Source: Helicobacter mustelae (GTDB lineage: Bacteria > Campylobacterota > Campylobacteria > Campylobacterales > Helicobacteraceae). From it: a stretch of DNA of 64,000 bases. How positions within the stretch are numbered: position 1 is the stretch's first letter; every line of letters begins with the position of its first letter. Below the pieces are notes generated by a model. The model was not told the origin of the DNA. It saw only the letters and a list, made by a program, of their open reading frames with translations, and did no database searches. Position numbers and translations under genes: made by a program. Of the stretch, positions 27,428-37,111 are shown one piece after another. The DNA lies in contig NZ_LS483446.1 of NCBI RefSeq assembly GCF_900476215.1, forward strand, positions 1,054,001 through 1,118,000. Direction: 5' to 3'.

Positions 27428-28140
27428 GAAAACTCAAAGCAATCTATGCAACCTTTGTCATGGGGATTGGCCTAGCAATCATCATGTTTTTTATCTTTCT
27501 TACAAAACACAAAAACAACGCACTAAAAGCTAGGCGCGCATGCAAAATTTGGTTTCCACTCTGTGGCTTTGAGTTAGAGAGAATCGGAGAGTTTGACAGA
27601 AGCGCCACGCTCATCATCATGAATCACCAAAGCCTCACAGACATCATGTGCCTAGAGGCCTATCATCCTCAAAATATCTGCTGGGTGGCCAAAAAGCAAC
27701 TAGGAGAAATCCCTTTTTATGGCTATGCGCTAAGGGGCCCAGAGATGATTCTCATTGATCGCGAAGACAAAAAAGGGCTGGCATTTTTGTTAAAAAGCGT
27801 CAAAGAAAAACTCTCTCAAAATCGCCCCATAGCCATTTTCCCAGAAGGCACACGCAGCAAGGGATTAGAGGATTTTCTCCCCTTCAAACCTGGAGCAAAA
27901 ATCCTAGCAGAGAAATTCCAACTCAAAATCCAGCCCATCCTCTTTGTCCACACAAAAAAGCTCTACAATACCTCCCCCCTAGAAACGCAGACAAGTCGCG
28001 CAAGAGTGGTGTGTCTGGAAGCCTTTGAGCCCGATTATCAAAACCATGCTAATTGGTATGAGGAACTCAAATCTCAGATGCATGCGACTTATTTGGAGCA
28101 TTATCATCAAATGAATGCAGCAATGCATACAAAAGCCTAA
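27424..28140 (+). CDS. plsC: 1-acyl-sn-glycerol-3-phosphate acyltransferase
   Basis: A 238-residue membrane-associated enzyme making phosphatidic acid. Acyltransferase motif I is NHQSLTD (His and Asp catalytic), motif III FPEGTRSKG. One N-terminal membrane helix (FVMGIGLAIIMFFIFL). The gene starts with an ATGA overlap and ends the purine/lipid transcription unit. A 13-bp hairpin follows 18 bases downstream. Confidence 0.92.
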   Translation: MRKLKAIYATFVMGIGLAIIMFFIFLTKHKNNALKARRACKIWFPLCGFELERIGEFDRSATLIIMNHQSLTDIMCLEAYHPQNICWVAKKQLGEIPFYGYALRGPEMILIDREDKKGLAFLLKSVKEKLSQNRPIAIFPEGTRSKGLEDFLPFKPGAKILAEKFQLKIQPILFVHTKKLYNTSPLETQTSRARVVCLEAFEPDYQNHANWYEELKSQMHATYLEHYHQMNAAMHTKA

Positions 28141-28157
28141 TGGATTTTTTGCTCTTT

Positions 28158-28191
28158 GGGCTTTAGGGCATTTTGGTTTGCCTTAAAGCCC
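28158..28191 (+). other. Strong hairpin downstream of plsC
   Basis: GGGCTTTAGGGCA pairs with TGCCTTAAAGCCC over 13 positions (one G-U pair) around an 8-base loop. No T-run follows it, so it is either a factor-dependent end or a processing and stability element rather than a classical terminator. Confidence 0.55.
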
Positions 28192-28353
28192 TGTGAGGCT
28201 TTAAAAATCTTAACCCTCAAGCAAGCCTTAGGGCTTGTATTGTTGGCAAAAAAAAATTTTCACTTAGTGGCCTATGTTGTGGGTCTAGAAAATTTCTTGT
28301 GCCCTGAAACTCGCGGGCTTTGGCTTTTTGTTGGCAAATCAAAAAACTTTTGC

Positions 28354-28359
28354 TATAAT
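28354..28359 (+). promoter_or_regulatory. -10 box of the tRNA-Ala gene
   Basis: A perfect TATAAT preceded by TGC (extended -10) lies 14 bases before the mature 5' end of the tRNA. Confidence 0.7.
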
Positions 28360-28373
28360 TCCTGGTCATGAAA

Positions 28374-28449
28374 GGGGCATTAGCTCAGTTGGGAGAGCAC
28401 AACGCTGGCAGCGTTGGGGTCAGCGGTTCGAACCCGCTATGCTCCACCA
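28374..28449 (+). tRNA. tRNA-Ala (anticodon GGC)
   Basis: A 76-base cloverleaf. The acceptor stem pairs GGGGCAT with ATGCTCC (one G-U); the D arm is AGCTCAGTTGGGAGAGC; the anticodon loop CTGGCAG is closed by CAACG/CGTTG and reads GGC; the T arm is GCGGTTCGAACCCGC. The terminal CCA is encoded. Confidence 0.97.
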
Positions 28450-28685
28450 TTCCCTTCCATCCAAAAAACTAAGACCACCAAAAGCAATCCAAGATTTCAA
28501 AAACGCACCAAAGCCATAAAAAATCCCACAACATCTCCCTAAATTTTAAAAAATCTAAAATTCCAAGAAACCCCAAGACTCTAGAATCTCAAGTTAAAAA
28601 GCCTCAAAATCATCTGCAAAGTCTTGCAAAATAAATGACTCTAACCTCCTCCCCCAGATTCTCAAAATTCCCCTCGCCTTGTGAT

Positions 28686-30050
28686 TTATTTCCCCAGGCA
28701 AAAAATGCTAAACATCCTATCAAACATTTCTTCGATATTGTAGGGTTTGGTAAGCAGGGAAATCTGCTCTATTGCATCATTGAGATGATAAGAAAAGAGC
28801 TCAAGCTCTAGGGTTTGGAGGTGTTTTTCTGCCATTTCTAACGTGGCAATGGCCTTAGTGACGCAGTCTATCTGATAATCTGCTGTGAGCAAGATATTTT
28901 CTTGCGCAGGCATTTCTTGCAAGATCTTTTGACCAATACGCGCCTTTAGCTCCAAAATATCCCCCACACTTTGGGTCTGCATAGAAAAGAATTCCACTCC
29001 TTTGAGCTTGCCCTTAAGCAACTCCACATCCAAAAGAGGGGCAAGGTCATTTTTGTTGCAGATGGCAAACACCTGCTTCCTTGGGAGGGCATCTAGATGC
29101 GCGATGATTTGCAAATCTTCCTCATCCAAGCGCCTAGAAGCATCAAAAACCACCAAGACAATATCGCTCTTTTCTATGGCGCGCAGGCTTCTTTGCACCC
29201 CGATGCTCTCAATCTCATCCCCCCCTTCTCGGATCCCTGCAGTATCAATAATGCGTACCAAATGCCCATCGATAAAAATCACCTCTTCAATGGTGTCACG
29301 CGTGGTGCCAGCCACATTGCTCACAATCGCCCGCTCCTGCATTAAAATCGCATTAAGCAAGGAGCTCTTGCCCACATTTGGCTTCCCCACAATACAAAGC
29401 ACATGACCCTCCAAAATCTTGCTGCGCATTTTGGAAAATTCCAAAATCTGGACTAGCTGCTTTTGCAAAGAAGAAATATCCCTCCCTAATTCCTCCAAGG
29501 CATCCTCAGGGATGTCCTCATCGCTATAATCAATCATGGTCTCAGAAAATGCTAGAGCTCTAAGCAGACTCTCTCTACTCTGCTCAACAAAATCCCTCAA
29601 TGATCCCATCAATTGTCTGCTCATCATCTTGCTTGCCTGCAAGCTTTGGGCCTGGATAAGATTGCCAATAGCCTGGACTTGAGAGAAATCAATCCTGCCA
29701 TGCAAAAATGCGCGCTTGGTGAATTCCCCCTCTGTCGCCATACGCGCACCATTTACCAGACACAGGCGCAAAATTTCGCGCGCTAATACAACCCCACCAT
29801 GGCATTGGATCTCACAAACATCCTCGCATGTGTAACTATGGGGTGCCTGGAAATAGAGCACAATCACCTCATCCACCACCTCTCCTTCATCATACACATG
29901 GCATAGTGTGGCATATCTTGGGAGGAATTCTTTTTTTTGGGTGAGCCTTTGGGTGATGGAAAGTGCATCCTTCCCGCTCAAACGCACCACGCCAATCGCC
30001 CCCACTCCCATTGGTGTAGAAATGGCTGCAATCGTGTCTTTTGAATTCAT
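28686..30050 (-). CDS. mnmE: tRNA modification GTPase MnmE
   Basis: A 454-residue GTPase that, with MnmG, forms the carboxymethylaminomethyl group at U34 of certain tRNAs. It has an N-terminal folate-binding domain (AAISTPMGVGAIGVVRLSG), a G domain with GKPNVGKSSLLNA, DTAG and NKND, and the C-terminal FCLGK with the conserved Cys. The start overlaps jag by four bases. It is the last gene of the rpmH-rnpA-yidD-yidC-jag-mnmE run. Confidence 0.96.
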   Translation of the reverse strand: MNSKDTIAAISTPMGVGAIGVVRLSGKDALSITQRLTQKKEFLPRYATLCHVYDEGEVVDEVIVLYFQAPHSYTCEDVCEIQCHGGVVLAREILRLCLVNGARMATEGEFTKRAFLHGRIDFSQVQAIGNLIQAQSLQASKMMSRQLMGSLRDFVEQSRESLLRALAFSETMIDYSDEDIPEDALEELGRDISSLQKQLVQILEFSKMRSKILEGHVLCIVGKPNVGKSSLLNAILMQERAIVSNVAGTTRDTIEEVIFIDGHLVRIIDTAGIREGGDEIESIGVQRSLRAIEKSDIVLVVFDASRRLDEEDLQIIAHLDALPRKQVFAICNKNDLAPLLDVELLKGKLKGVEFFSMQTQSVGDILELKARIGQKILQEMPAQENILLTADYQIDCVTKAIATLEMAEKHLQTLELELFSYHLNDAIEQISLLTKPYNIEEMFDRMFSIFCLGK

Positions 30051-30712
30051 TCAAAACTTCGGATCAAAATATATTGTTCATTCTCTTCTTGTTTGATGGA
30101 GATATATTTACCAGGGTATTTTTCCCTCAGGCGCTTGAGCAGCAAAAATGCAGATGTCCCATTGAGCTTTTTTGTCTTAAAATGCTTGGAGTGCTCGATA
30201 TAAGGATGGATACTACGCATGTATTGATCCACCATCTCTTCTTGCATTTGTAAAAATCGCGCAACTTCTAGGCGAATGTTGTAGCCGTATCTGAAATGAA
30301 CCCAATAAAAGAGCATATAAGAAAACGCTCTATAGCGATAGCCATTCTCCCCAATGAGCAGCGGGCTATCCTCGCCATCCAAAAAAATAAACAAGGTCTG
30401 ATGATCATAGGGTGTAACTTCAATCGCATCAATCTCATAGGGCATGCAGGCCAAAAGCTCCCTGAGCTCTTCTTGGATAATCTTGCAATGTTCTTGGACT
30501 TTTACCATCTCTGGTGTGAATTTTGAGTTTTGCGACTCTTTTGGAGGTGTTTTTCTATTTGCGATAATCACAGCCTGCTTTTTTCCAATACCCAAAAGAC
30601 CCGGGCTTGGATGCTGCAATACTTCATATTCCAAATCCACCACTGAGCAATTCAGTGCCTCAGAGGCTTGTATTAGCGCATTTTGCAAGGTGGGTGCGGT
30701 AAATTTTTTCAT
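30047..30712 (-). CDS. jag: Jag/KhpB RNA-binding protein
   Basis: A 221-residue protein with a Jag-N domain at the start (TAPTLQNALIQASEALNCS...LGIGKKQA), a KH domain in the middle (LIGENGYRYRAFSYMLFYWVHF) and an R3H domain at the end (IHPYIEHSKHFKTKKLNG). It binds RNA and works alongside YidC, whose gene overlaps it by four bases. Confidence 0.88.
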   Translation of the reverse strand: MKKFTAPTLQNALIQASEALNCSVVDLEYEVLQHPSPGLLGIGKKQAVIIANRKTPPKESQNSKFTPEMVKVQEHCKIIQEELRELLACMPYEIDAIEVTPYDHQTLFIFLDGEDSPLLIGENGYRYRAFSYMLFYWVHFRYGYNIRLEVARFLQMQEEMVDQYMRSIHPYIEHSKHFKTKKLNGTSAFLLLKRLREKYPGKYISIKQEENEQYILIRSFE

Positions 30713-32349
30713 GACTGTGGCTCTTTATGTGCAGCAATTTCTTTTTGCTTTTGGCGCTTGAGCATTTTGTTGATGGAGAGCTGCTGGAAAATAGAAAGGA
30801 TGTTATTGATTGTCCAATAAAGCACCAATCCCGCAGGAAAGAAAATCAAGAAAATTGTAAAAACAACAGGCAGCATCTTAAAGACCTTTGCCTGGATAGG
30901 GTCGGTGAAGGTATTGGGAGTGAGGGCCTGCTGAACATACATCGACACCCCCATCAAAATGGGTAGCACAAAATAAGGATCCATCACAGAGAGATCCTGG
31001 ATCCAAAGAATAAAGGGCGCGCTTTTAAGCTCCACAGAATTATAAAGCACACGATAAATCGCATAAAAAATAGGGATCTGAATAAGCAGCGGCAAACAGC
31101 CACCCATGGGATTTGCACCATGTTTTTTGTAAAGCTGCATCATATGCATTTGGAGCTTTTGTGGATCTCCCTTGTATTTTTCCTGGATTTCCTTCATTTT
31201 TGGCGTGAGATCTTTTAGTTTTTGCATGCTCACCATACCCTTGTAGCTCAGCGGATAGAGCACAAGCTTGACAATCACAGTAAGCGTAATGATCGCCCAC
31301 CCCCAATTTCCAATATATTGGTGGAGGTACTCCAGCAACAAAAACACAGGCTTGGCAAAAAAAGTAATCAGGCCATACTCCACAACATTCCTAAGTGCGG
31401 GGTCTACACTTTTTAGCTCCTGATAATCTTTTGGCCCAATGAAGCCACCCATGCCAAGATTGCCAGTGGCATGGACATAGGGCATGGGATCTTTGTTTTT
31501 GGGATTGCTATCGATGATGACATCAAGCTGGCTATTTTTTGCATAAAAAAGAGTGGTGAAATAACGATCCACGCTGGCAACAAACTTGGCCCCATCAAAG
31601 GTCTTAAGCTCTTTAGCATCTTTGTCTTCGATCTTTTCAATCTTGCCATCAACTTTTTCTAAAATCACACCATTAAACGCATAATTTTCCTTGTCTGTCA
31701 TGGGTCTAGCGCCATTTGTAATGAAATAATTCTCGCTAGGATTGCTAAGCTCTACTTGAATGTCATATTTGAGATTCTCATAGAATGTAAGGGTTTTTTT
31801 GACAGTGAGACCTGGGAGCTTTTGGGTGAGGACTAGCACTTCTGGTCCCTTGTCTAGAGAAATAAAATCTTTAGAAGCTTCATAGGAAGTCTTGAATGCC
31901 TGGAGGTTTAGTTCTTGATTTGCAAAACGAATCTCAAGGGGTTTAAGCTCGGAGGGATGAAATAAGGGGAGTTTTGAGAGGGGTTTTGGCTTTTGCATCA
32001 TTCCTAGTAAAATCTTGAAATGCTCAAAAAACCCAAGCTCCTGCTCGCCCGTGTATTTTTTGTTTTTGAGATACACTTGCGCAATGCGCCCTAGAGAATC
32101 AATCTCCAAATCAAATTCCTTGGCCTGAATCCTTGCGATGATGTTCTTTGACTCTGCCTCCAAAATCGGCGCTGGCGAGCTAGCATTCTCTGTCTTGACT
32201 GGAGCCTGATTCTGCGCAATTGAAGTGGAGTTTTTGGCGGAATTTTTGGCATTTTGCTGGGGGGTAACAAAATAGCGGCTATAAATTGCAATAAAAATAA
32301 ATGAAAAAGCCACCGCCAAGATAATGCGCAAATTTGAATTGTTTTTCAT
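30709..32349 (-). CDS. yidC: Membrane protein insertase YidC
   Basis: A 546-residue insertase. A single N-terminal span (LRIILAVAFSFIFIAIYSRYF) is followed by a large periplasmic domain and five C-terminal spans, including GNWGWAIITLTVIVKLVLYPLSYKGM and NPMGGCLPLLIQIPIFYAIYRVL, the YidC/Oxa1 signature. The C-terminal tail is basic. It inserts membrane proteins with or without Sec. Confidence 0.96.
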   Translation of the reverse strand: MKNNSNLRIILAVAFSFIFIAIYSRYFVTPQQNAKNSAKNSTSIAQNQAPVKTENASSPAPILEAESKNIIARIQAKEFDLEIDSLGRIAQVYLKNKKYTGEQELGFFEHFKILLGMMQKPKPLSKLPLFHPSELKPLEIRFANQELNLQAFKTSYEASKDFISLDKGPEVLVLTQKLPGLTVKKTLTFYENLKYDIQVELSNPSENYFITNGARPMTDKENYAFNGVILEKVDGKIEKIEDKDAKELKTFDGAKFVASVDRYFTTLFYAKNSQLDVIIDSNPKNKDPMPYVHATGNLGMGGFIGPKDYQELKSVDPALRNVVEYGLITFFAKPVFLLLEYLHQYIGNWGWAIITLTVIVKLVLYPLSYKGMVSMQKLKDLTPKMKEIQEKYKGDPQKLQMHMMQLYKKHGANPMGGCLPLLIQIPIFYAIYRVLYNSVELKSAPFILWIQDLSVMDPYFVLPILMGVSMYVQQALTPNTFTDPIQAKVFKMLPVVFTIFLIFFPAGLVLYWTINNILSIFQQLSINKMLKRQKQKEIAAHKEPQS

Positions 32350-32358
32350 AGATTTTCC

Positions 32359-32712
32359 TTAGAGAATTGATTTGATAATAAAAAACTTTTTCTGAGACTT
32401 TTTCAGAGGAACAAACCAAAATGCGATTTTGCAGGGGGCAAAGGTATCAGGCCTTAGCCTCTTTTGCACAACAGGATAATCAATGCCACCTAAAAAAAGT
32501 TGATTGCAGCGCAAAATGCGCCAAAGAATGCTCCAAATCGCGGGAAGAAAATGCTGATTTTTGAAGCTCCAAGCTGCATATTCTGAGCAACCTGGATAAT
32601 AGCGGCAGGTCCCCGGAAAAAGAGGGGAGAGAAATCTCTGATATTTCTCTATCAACCACAGAGGAACGCGCGCTGCTAGAAATCTTGTTGTTTGGAAAAA
32701 AATTTTATACAT
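32359..32712 (-). CDS. yidD: Membrane protein insertion efficiency factor YidD
   Basis: A 117-residue basic protein with the family motif YQRFLSPLFPGTCRYYPGCSEYA and the cysteines expected of YidD. An amphipathic N-terminus would bind the inner membrane. It overlaps rnpA by 37 bases and lies nine bases before yidC, the standard arrangement. The C-terminus is longer than average and lysine-rich. Confidence 0.92.
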   Translation of the reverse strand: MYKIFFQTTRFLAARVPLWLIEKYQRFLSPLFPGTCRYYPGCSEYAAWSFKNQHFLPAIWSILWRILRCNQLFLGGIDYPVVQKRLRPDTFAPCKIAFWFVPLKKSQKKFFIIKSIL

Positions 32713-33005
32713 TTCAAAAAATCATTTTCTAAATCGCTGAAACTCGAAGCAAGGATTTCGATTTTTGGCACGATAATCAAAGAGAGGGATTGTAATTTGT
32801 TTTGATGCAGATGACATATCGCTCGAAAACGCCTCTTAATCTGATTGCGCCGACAAGCAATCCCGATTTTTTTGGATACACTTAAGCCCAAAAATGTTTC
32901 CTGCTTTTGATTTTTCAATACATAGATCAAAAAACTCTTTGCATAGATTCTCTTGCCTCTTTTGTAAACAAAATCAAAATCTTGCTTTGTTTTTAAAGAC
33001 TGCAA
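32676..33005 (-). CDS. rnpA: Ribonuclease P protein component
   Basis: A 109-residue basic protein. The RNR-type signature appears as SKKIGIACRRNQIKRRFRAICH. It assists the RNase P RNA in trimming tRNA 5' ends. It begins three bases after rpmH on the same strand. Confidence 0.92.
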   Translation of the reverse strand: MQSLKTKQDFDFVYKRGKRIYAKSFLIYVLKNQKQETFLGLSVSKKIGIACRRNQIKRRFRAICHLHQNKLQSLSLIIVPKIEILASSFSDLENDFLKCIKFFSKQQDF

Positions 33006-33008
33006 AAA

Positions 33009-33143
33009 TCAAACCGCCAGACGCTTTCTTCCCTTTGCTCTACGAGCATTGATGACCCTTCGACCATTCTTTGTCTTCATTCTGACGCGAAAGCCATGCG
33101 TCCTTTTTTTTGGCGTGTTATGCGGCTGAAATGTTCTTTTCAT
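33009..33143 (-). CDS. rpmH: 50S ribosomal protein L34
   Basis: A 44-residue protein starting [18 protein letters not shown] and ending [11 protein letters not shown], the near-invariant L34 sequence. AAGGA lies eight bases before the ATG. It opens the operon with rnpA. Confidence 0.97.
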   Translation of the reverse strand: MKRTFQPHNTPKKRTHGFRVRMKTKNGRRVINARRAKGRKRLAV

Positions 33144-33178
33144 GAGTAAAATCCTTACAGTGAGATAAATTAAGTGTA

Positions 33179-33184
33179 ATTATA
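33179..33184 (-). promoter_or_regulatory. -10 box for the rpmH operon
   Basis: TATAAT on the minus strand, 35 bases before the rpmH start codon, in a region free of genes. It would drive rpmH-rnpA-yidD-yidC-jag-mnmE. Confidence 0.6.
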
Positions 33185-33195
33185 CTACAAAAAGC

Positions 33196-33597
33196 CTAAC
33201 TTTTCTTTTTTTCCTCCACGAGCACATAGACTTCTTTGAGATTGAGATTTTGCAAAACATCAAAAACCTGGATAAAGCTATTGAGATTGCTCTGCTTATC
33301 CCCGCGCAAAACAATGGGTGTATCCTTGGGTATGCTAGAGAGCTTCCTTTTGAGTTGGTCTAGCGTCAGGGGCACATCATCCAAAAAATACCGACCCTTG
33401 TCATTGATAGTGAGATTGCGTTGCTTTTTGTCAAGCTGCTGCTTGTTTTTGGAGGAATTTTGATCCACCTGTGGGATGGCAATGGGGAGCTTTGAGGTAT
33501 TGATAAAAGAAGCTGTGGTGAGCACAATCACCAATAACACCAGCATGATGTCAATAAAGGGCACAAGATTTAGTGAATCAACTTTTTTCATTTTCAC
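33196..33597 (-). CDS. exbD: ExbD-type energy transduction protein
   Basis: A 133-residue protein with one N-terminal span (LVPFIDIMLVLLVIVLTTASF) that contains the essential Asp of the ExbD/TolR family (FIDIMLVLL), followed by a periplasmic domain ending in lysines. It couples proton flow to TonB-dependent uptake. It starts directly after exbB. No tonB gene follows in this window. Confidence 0.88.
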   Translation of the reverse strand: MKMKKVDSLNLVPFIDIMLVLLVIVLTTASFINTSKLPIAIPQVDQNSSKNKQQLDKKQRNLTINDKGRYFLDDVPLTLDQLKRKLSSIPKDTPIVLRGDKQSNLNSFIQVFDVLQNLNLKEVYVLVEEKKKS

Positions 33598-34065
33598 TCA
33601 CTTTTCATGCACATCGATGCGCTTGGGGGCAGATTCTTCATCTTGCACAGGATGATGATAGATCTCCCATTTTGTAGCGATAATCTCACTTTTGCGCACT
33701 AGCATATTATAAAATACAACAGAAGGAATTGCCACAATAAGCCCCATGGCCGTAGCCTTGAGAGCAAGTGCTAGACCCTTCATAATCTCTGAGGTATCAT
33801 TCACAGAAGAACCGCTGATGCCAATAAAAGTCAGCATAATCCCAGCAACCGTCCCCAAAAGTCCAACATAAGGAGCATTGGAACCAATGGTTGCAATCAA
33901 AGTCAAACGCCTGTGCAAATCTAGCTCCAACTCCCTTTTATCCTTGTAATCATCCACTCGCACCGTGGCATAAAACCAAATGCGCTCAATCCCTATGCTA
34001 ATTACAATTACCGATAAAAACATCAAGAATCCAAGAATCCCATAATCCACCCATTCTTTCATCAT
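33598..34065 (-). CDS. exbB: ExbB-type proton channel protein
   Basis: A 155-residue protein with three spans: [20 protein letters not shown], then [24 protein letters not shown] (the MotA/TolQ/ExbB signature) and [25 protein letters not shown]. It forms the channel with ExbD. The short form is typical for Helicobacter. The start overlaps the smpB stop by four bases. Confidence 0.9.
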   Translation of the reverse strand: MMKEWVDYGILGFLMFLSVIVISIGIERIWFYATVRVDDYKDKRELELDLHRRLTLIATIGSNAPYVGLLGTVAGIMLTFIGISGSSVNDTSEIMKGLALALKATAMGLIVAIPSVVFYNMLVRKSEIIATKWEIYHHPVQDEESAPKRIDVHEK

Positions 34066-34526
34066 AACCCCTTTGTATAATTTTTCATATTTGCACGCGC
34101 CTCTTTTTCCAGCATCTTTCTTTTGATGCTCTCTCGTTTATCATGCAAATTCTTGCCTCTTACAAGAGCGATTTCAAGCTTTGCATGATTCCTAGCATTA
34201 AAATAAATCTTTAGCGGCACGATGCTTAGACCCTGCTGAGAAACCGCGCCAAAAAGCCTATCAATCTGCCTGCGGTGCAGCAAGAGCTTGCGAGGACGGG
34301 TTTCATTTGGCTTATAATACAAATATGTTGTCTCCAAATAGGAAATATGCGCGCCAAACATAAACATCTCGCCCTTCACGACCTTCACAAAACTATCTTT
34401 GAGATTCACCCTACCCTTGCGCAGTGCCTTGACCTCAGAGCCCAACAAAACAATGCCCGCCTCCAAACTCTCCAAAATCTCATAATCAAAAAATGCCTTT
34501 TTATTGCGTGCAATGATGTGCATCAC
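34062..34526 (-). CDS. smpB: SsrA-binding protein SmpB
   Basis: A 154-residue tmRNA partner for rescue of stalled ribosomes. Signature blocks are [38 protein letters not shown] and the basic C-terminal tail [20 protein letters not shown]. The first two codons are both ATG. It overlaps ispE by 26 bases. Confidence 0.95.
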   Translation of the reverse strand: MMHIIARNKKAFFDYEILESLEAGIVLLGSEVKALRKGRVNLKDSFVKVVKGEMFMFGAHISYLETTYLYYKPNETRPRKLLLHRRQIDRLFGAVSQQGLSIVPLKIYFNARNHAKLEIALVRGKNLHDKRESIKRKMLEKEARANMKNYTKGL

Positions 34527-35334
34527 TCCTCCTTATCCTAAAAAAGCTACTGCCACTGCCGCTAAAAAACCACTCTCTACCCAGGCCCGCCTCAATCTCT
34601 GCCAATCCCGGATATTCTGAGAGAGCAGGGGCTAGCAGGTCATTGAGAGATGTGCGAGTAAAACTCTCCAAAATCTCACGACTCTTAATGTCAGAGAGCT
34701 CTTTAGAGTCTTTTATCATAGATTTCTCCACGCTGGATTTTTTTATCCCGTGCTTTTGGGATTTTTGCCAGGTATCATAGGCTTGGTAGACTCTTTTGGT
34801 CTCACAAGAAAACTCCGGAGTGAAAATCTCAAAATCTAGCTCTTCTTCCTCATACACCATCACACAATCACCAATCCCACTGACATTCGCACTCCCACAA
34901 CCCATCGCAAAAAAACTCACATCCGCTCCCACTTCCCTGGCCACACAAAGCAGCTGCTCTGGCCTGAGATCAAAATATGCCCGATTGAGCGCATGAAGCA
35001 ACACCCCCGCATCCGCACTCCCCCCGCCAAGCCCAGCTTTTGTGGGGATGTTTTTCTCCACCTCAATCTCCAAAAAATCCAAAATCCTAGCATCTTTGTT
35101 TTGAGTGCTGAGCATCATTTTGAGTGAAATTATAGCCTTATAAATGGTATTTTGCTGTATTTCACAATCAAAATTTCCCCGCAAAGCAAAGCCACTCCCC
35201 TCGCGCACCTCCATGACATCACGCAATCCTCCTTGCACCAAGCAAAAACGAGAAACCAAATGATGATAGCCCAGCACATCCTGCCCTAAAATCTTCAAAA
35301 AAACATTGACTTTGGGAAAAACATCAAGAATCAA
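34501..35334 (-). CDS. ispE: 4-diphosphocytidyl-2-C-methyl-D-erythritol kinase
   Basis: A 277-residue GHMP kinase of the MEP isoprenoid pathway. The ATP-binding GHMP motif is [22 protein letters not shown]; the N-terminus [21 protein letters not shown] is typical. The C-terminus ends with the substrate-loop-like GSGSSFF. It lies nine bases downstream of csrA on the minus strand. Confidence 0.93.
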   Translation of the reverse strand: MILDVFPKVNVFLKILGQDVLGYHHLVSRFCLVQGGLRDVMEVREGSGFALRGNFDCEIQQNTIYKAIISLKMMLSTQNKDARILDFLEIEVEKNIPTKAGLGGGSADAGVLLHALNRAYFDLRPEQLLCVAREVGADVSFFAMGCGSANVSGIGDCVMVYEEEELDFEIFTPEFSCETKRVYQAYDTWQKSQKHGIKKSSVEKSMIKDSKELSDIKSREILESFTRTSLNDLLAPALSEYPGLAEIEAGLGREWFFSGSGSSFFRIRRSDAHHCTQ

Positions 35335-35343
35335 ATTTCTTCC

Positions 35344-35574
35344 TTAGTGCCTGAAATGCTTCCCCAATGCATCAAAGACATCCATTCCTGGCTCTGCCAC
35401 TGCCTTTTGGTTTTCTTGTTCGATAGCCCTTTTGAGCTCTGCACGCAAAATCAATGTATCTGCTGGTGCTTCAAATCCTAGCTTCACGCTGCCTCGATCC
35501 ACAGAAATCACCTTCACAACGATATTGTCACCAATCACAATACTTTCTTCGATTTTTCTGGATAAAATCAGCAC
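35344..35574 (-). CDS. csrA: Carbon storage regulator CsrA
   Basis: A 76-residue mRNA-binding regulator. It begins [18 protein letters not shown], essentially invariant, and includes [17 protein letters not shown]. It represses or stabilises target mRNAs at GGA sites; in Helicobacter and Campylobacter it affects motility and stress response. It overlaps the truB stop by seven bases. Confidence 0.95.
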   Translation of the reverse strand: MLILSRKIEESIVIGDNIVVKVISVDRGSVKLGFEAPADTLILRAELKRAIEQENQKAVAEPGMDVFDALGKHFRH

Positions 35575-36398
35575 TTATAAATCCTATTTTGTAAATAATG
35601 CATCTCACCATCTTTTTTAACCTCAATTATAGAGAAAAAATCTTCAAAATTAGCTACATAAATGCCAAAATTTACATTTTTTATGCAAAGCTTCTTGCCA
35701 TGAAAAATCGCATTTTTCCACTCTTTATCTTGATAGGGAAAGAGTGGAAATTGCAGTAAATCTAGGGGATTTAGGATTTTCTCCCCCCTATCTTCTTGCA
35801 GGGTCACCCCTGCCTCTTCTCTGCGCTCTAGCATGCACAATGCCCCACTCACCCCAAGCCTTTGTGCGATAAGCTCTCCGATGCTGCGCACATACGCTCC
35901 CTTGCTCACCCTCACCTCAAAGCTCACAAAGGGATGCTCATAGCCCAAAAATTTGCTATCAAAAATCTCCATTTCACACTGCGGCAGGGAAAAATCTAAA
36001 TTTTTGCGCGCAAGATCATAAGCACGCCTACCCTGGATACGCTTGGCAGAAAATCTCGGAGGCTCATAGGAGATCTTTCCTCTCAAAGACTCAACAATCT
36101 CACGCACAAGCATGGCATCAAAGGGAGGTAGAACTTGGATCTGAGAAATATTCTCAATATCTAGACTCCTGCTAGATGCACCAAGCCACAGCACCCCGCG
36201 ATAGAGTTTTGAGCCCTGCAAATAGGGAAAAATCTTGGTATATTGCCCAAATGCCACAATCATCAATCCCTTGGCAAATGGATCCAATGTACCCAAATAG
36301 CCGCCACTTTTTTGCTGGTATTTTTTTTTCAAGTAGGAGAGATATTGATTGGAGCTCATAAATATCGGCTTATAGGCCAGTAGCAATACATTCTGCAT
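35568..36398 (-). CDS. truB: tRNA pseudouridine-55 synthase
   Basis: A 276-residue enzyme. The catalytic Asp is in [20 protein letters not shown], and the [21 protein letters not shown] block is also diagnostic. An A9 run encodes three lysines near the N-terminus (LKKKY). Part of the gene (35791-35895) has a decayed duplicate at 10693-10795. Confidence 0.94.
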   Translation of the reverse strand: MQNVLLLAYKPIFMSSNQYLSYLKKKYQQKSGGYLGTLDPFAKGLMIVAFGQYTKIFPYLQGSKLYRGVLWLGASSRSLDIENISQIQVLPPFDAMLVREIVESLRGKISYEPPRFSAKRIQGRRAYDLARKNLDFSLPQCEMEIFDSKFLGYEHPFVSFEVRVSKGAYVRSIGELIAQRLGVSGALCMLERREEAGVTLQEDRGEKILNPLDLLQFPLFPYQDKEWKNAIFHGKKLCIKNVNFGIYVANFEDFFSIIEVKKDGEMHYLQNRIYKC

Positions 36399-36407
36399 GA
36401 AAAATCT

Positions 36408-37052
36408 TTATGCCAAATTTTTGTGCTTTTCCCATGCTTCAAACAAAGAGTACAGGGCCTTGAAGCGATGAGAAATCTGATTTTTTTGATGAGGGGATAG
36501 TTCGGCCATCCTTTGACTCATCCCCAGAGGCTCAAATAGACTATCATAGCCAAATCCCCACTCCCCTCTTTCATAATCATGCACAACTCCTAGGCATTCC
36601 CCTTGGGCATGCAGATTTATAAGCCTCCCTTGATAATTCCCATAGAGCACTGCTGCGCAGACAAAGCGAGCGGGTGAACTTGCAAGATTCTTTTTTTGCA
36701 GTGCAGAAATGAGATGGGCGCGATTGATGGCATCATTCTCTTCTTGCACATTCAGAGGATCTAAACTGGCATATCGCGCACTATAAACCCCAGGCATTCC
36801 ATCTAGTGCATCCACACAAATCCCACTATCATCACTCAAGACCAAAACATCTTTTTTTTCCTTCAATGCCTCAAAGATTCCCACGGCCTTGAGCCTGGCA
36901 TTGCCCAAAAAATCCTTGGCACTCTCTTCTATCTCTTGCTCTATCCCCATTTCTTTCTTGCCAAGCACCTCATATTCCTCTCCCAAAATCTCTTTAATTT
37001 CCCTGATTTTTCCCACATTTTGGCTGGCTATGACAATTTTGATTTTTTGCAT
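36408..37052 (-). CDS. rdgB: XTP/dITP diphosphatase (RdgB/HAM1)
   Basis: A 214-residue house-cleaning pyrophosphatase that removes non-canonical purine nucleotides. The family markers are IVIASQNVGKIREIKEIL, LSDDSGICVDALDGMPGVYSARYA, GFGYDSLF and the C-terminal SHRFKALYSLFE. It ends the csrA-truB side of the minus-strand run. Confidence 0.94.
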   Translation of the reverse strand: MQKIKIVIASQNVGKIREIKEILGEEYEVLGKKEMGIEQEIEESAKDFLGNARLKAVGIFEALKEKKDVLVLSDDSGICVDALDGMPGVYSARYASLDPLNVQEENDAINRAHLISALQKKNLASSPARFVCAAVLYGNYQGRLINLHAQGECLGVVHDYERGEWGFGYDSLFEPLGMSQRMAELSPHQKNQISHRFKALYSLFEAWEKHKNLA

Positions 37053-37111
37053 CTTACCTCATTCCTTCAAAACTCTTTTGGGTATAATACTCACAAAATT
37101 TAAGGATTGGA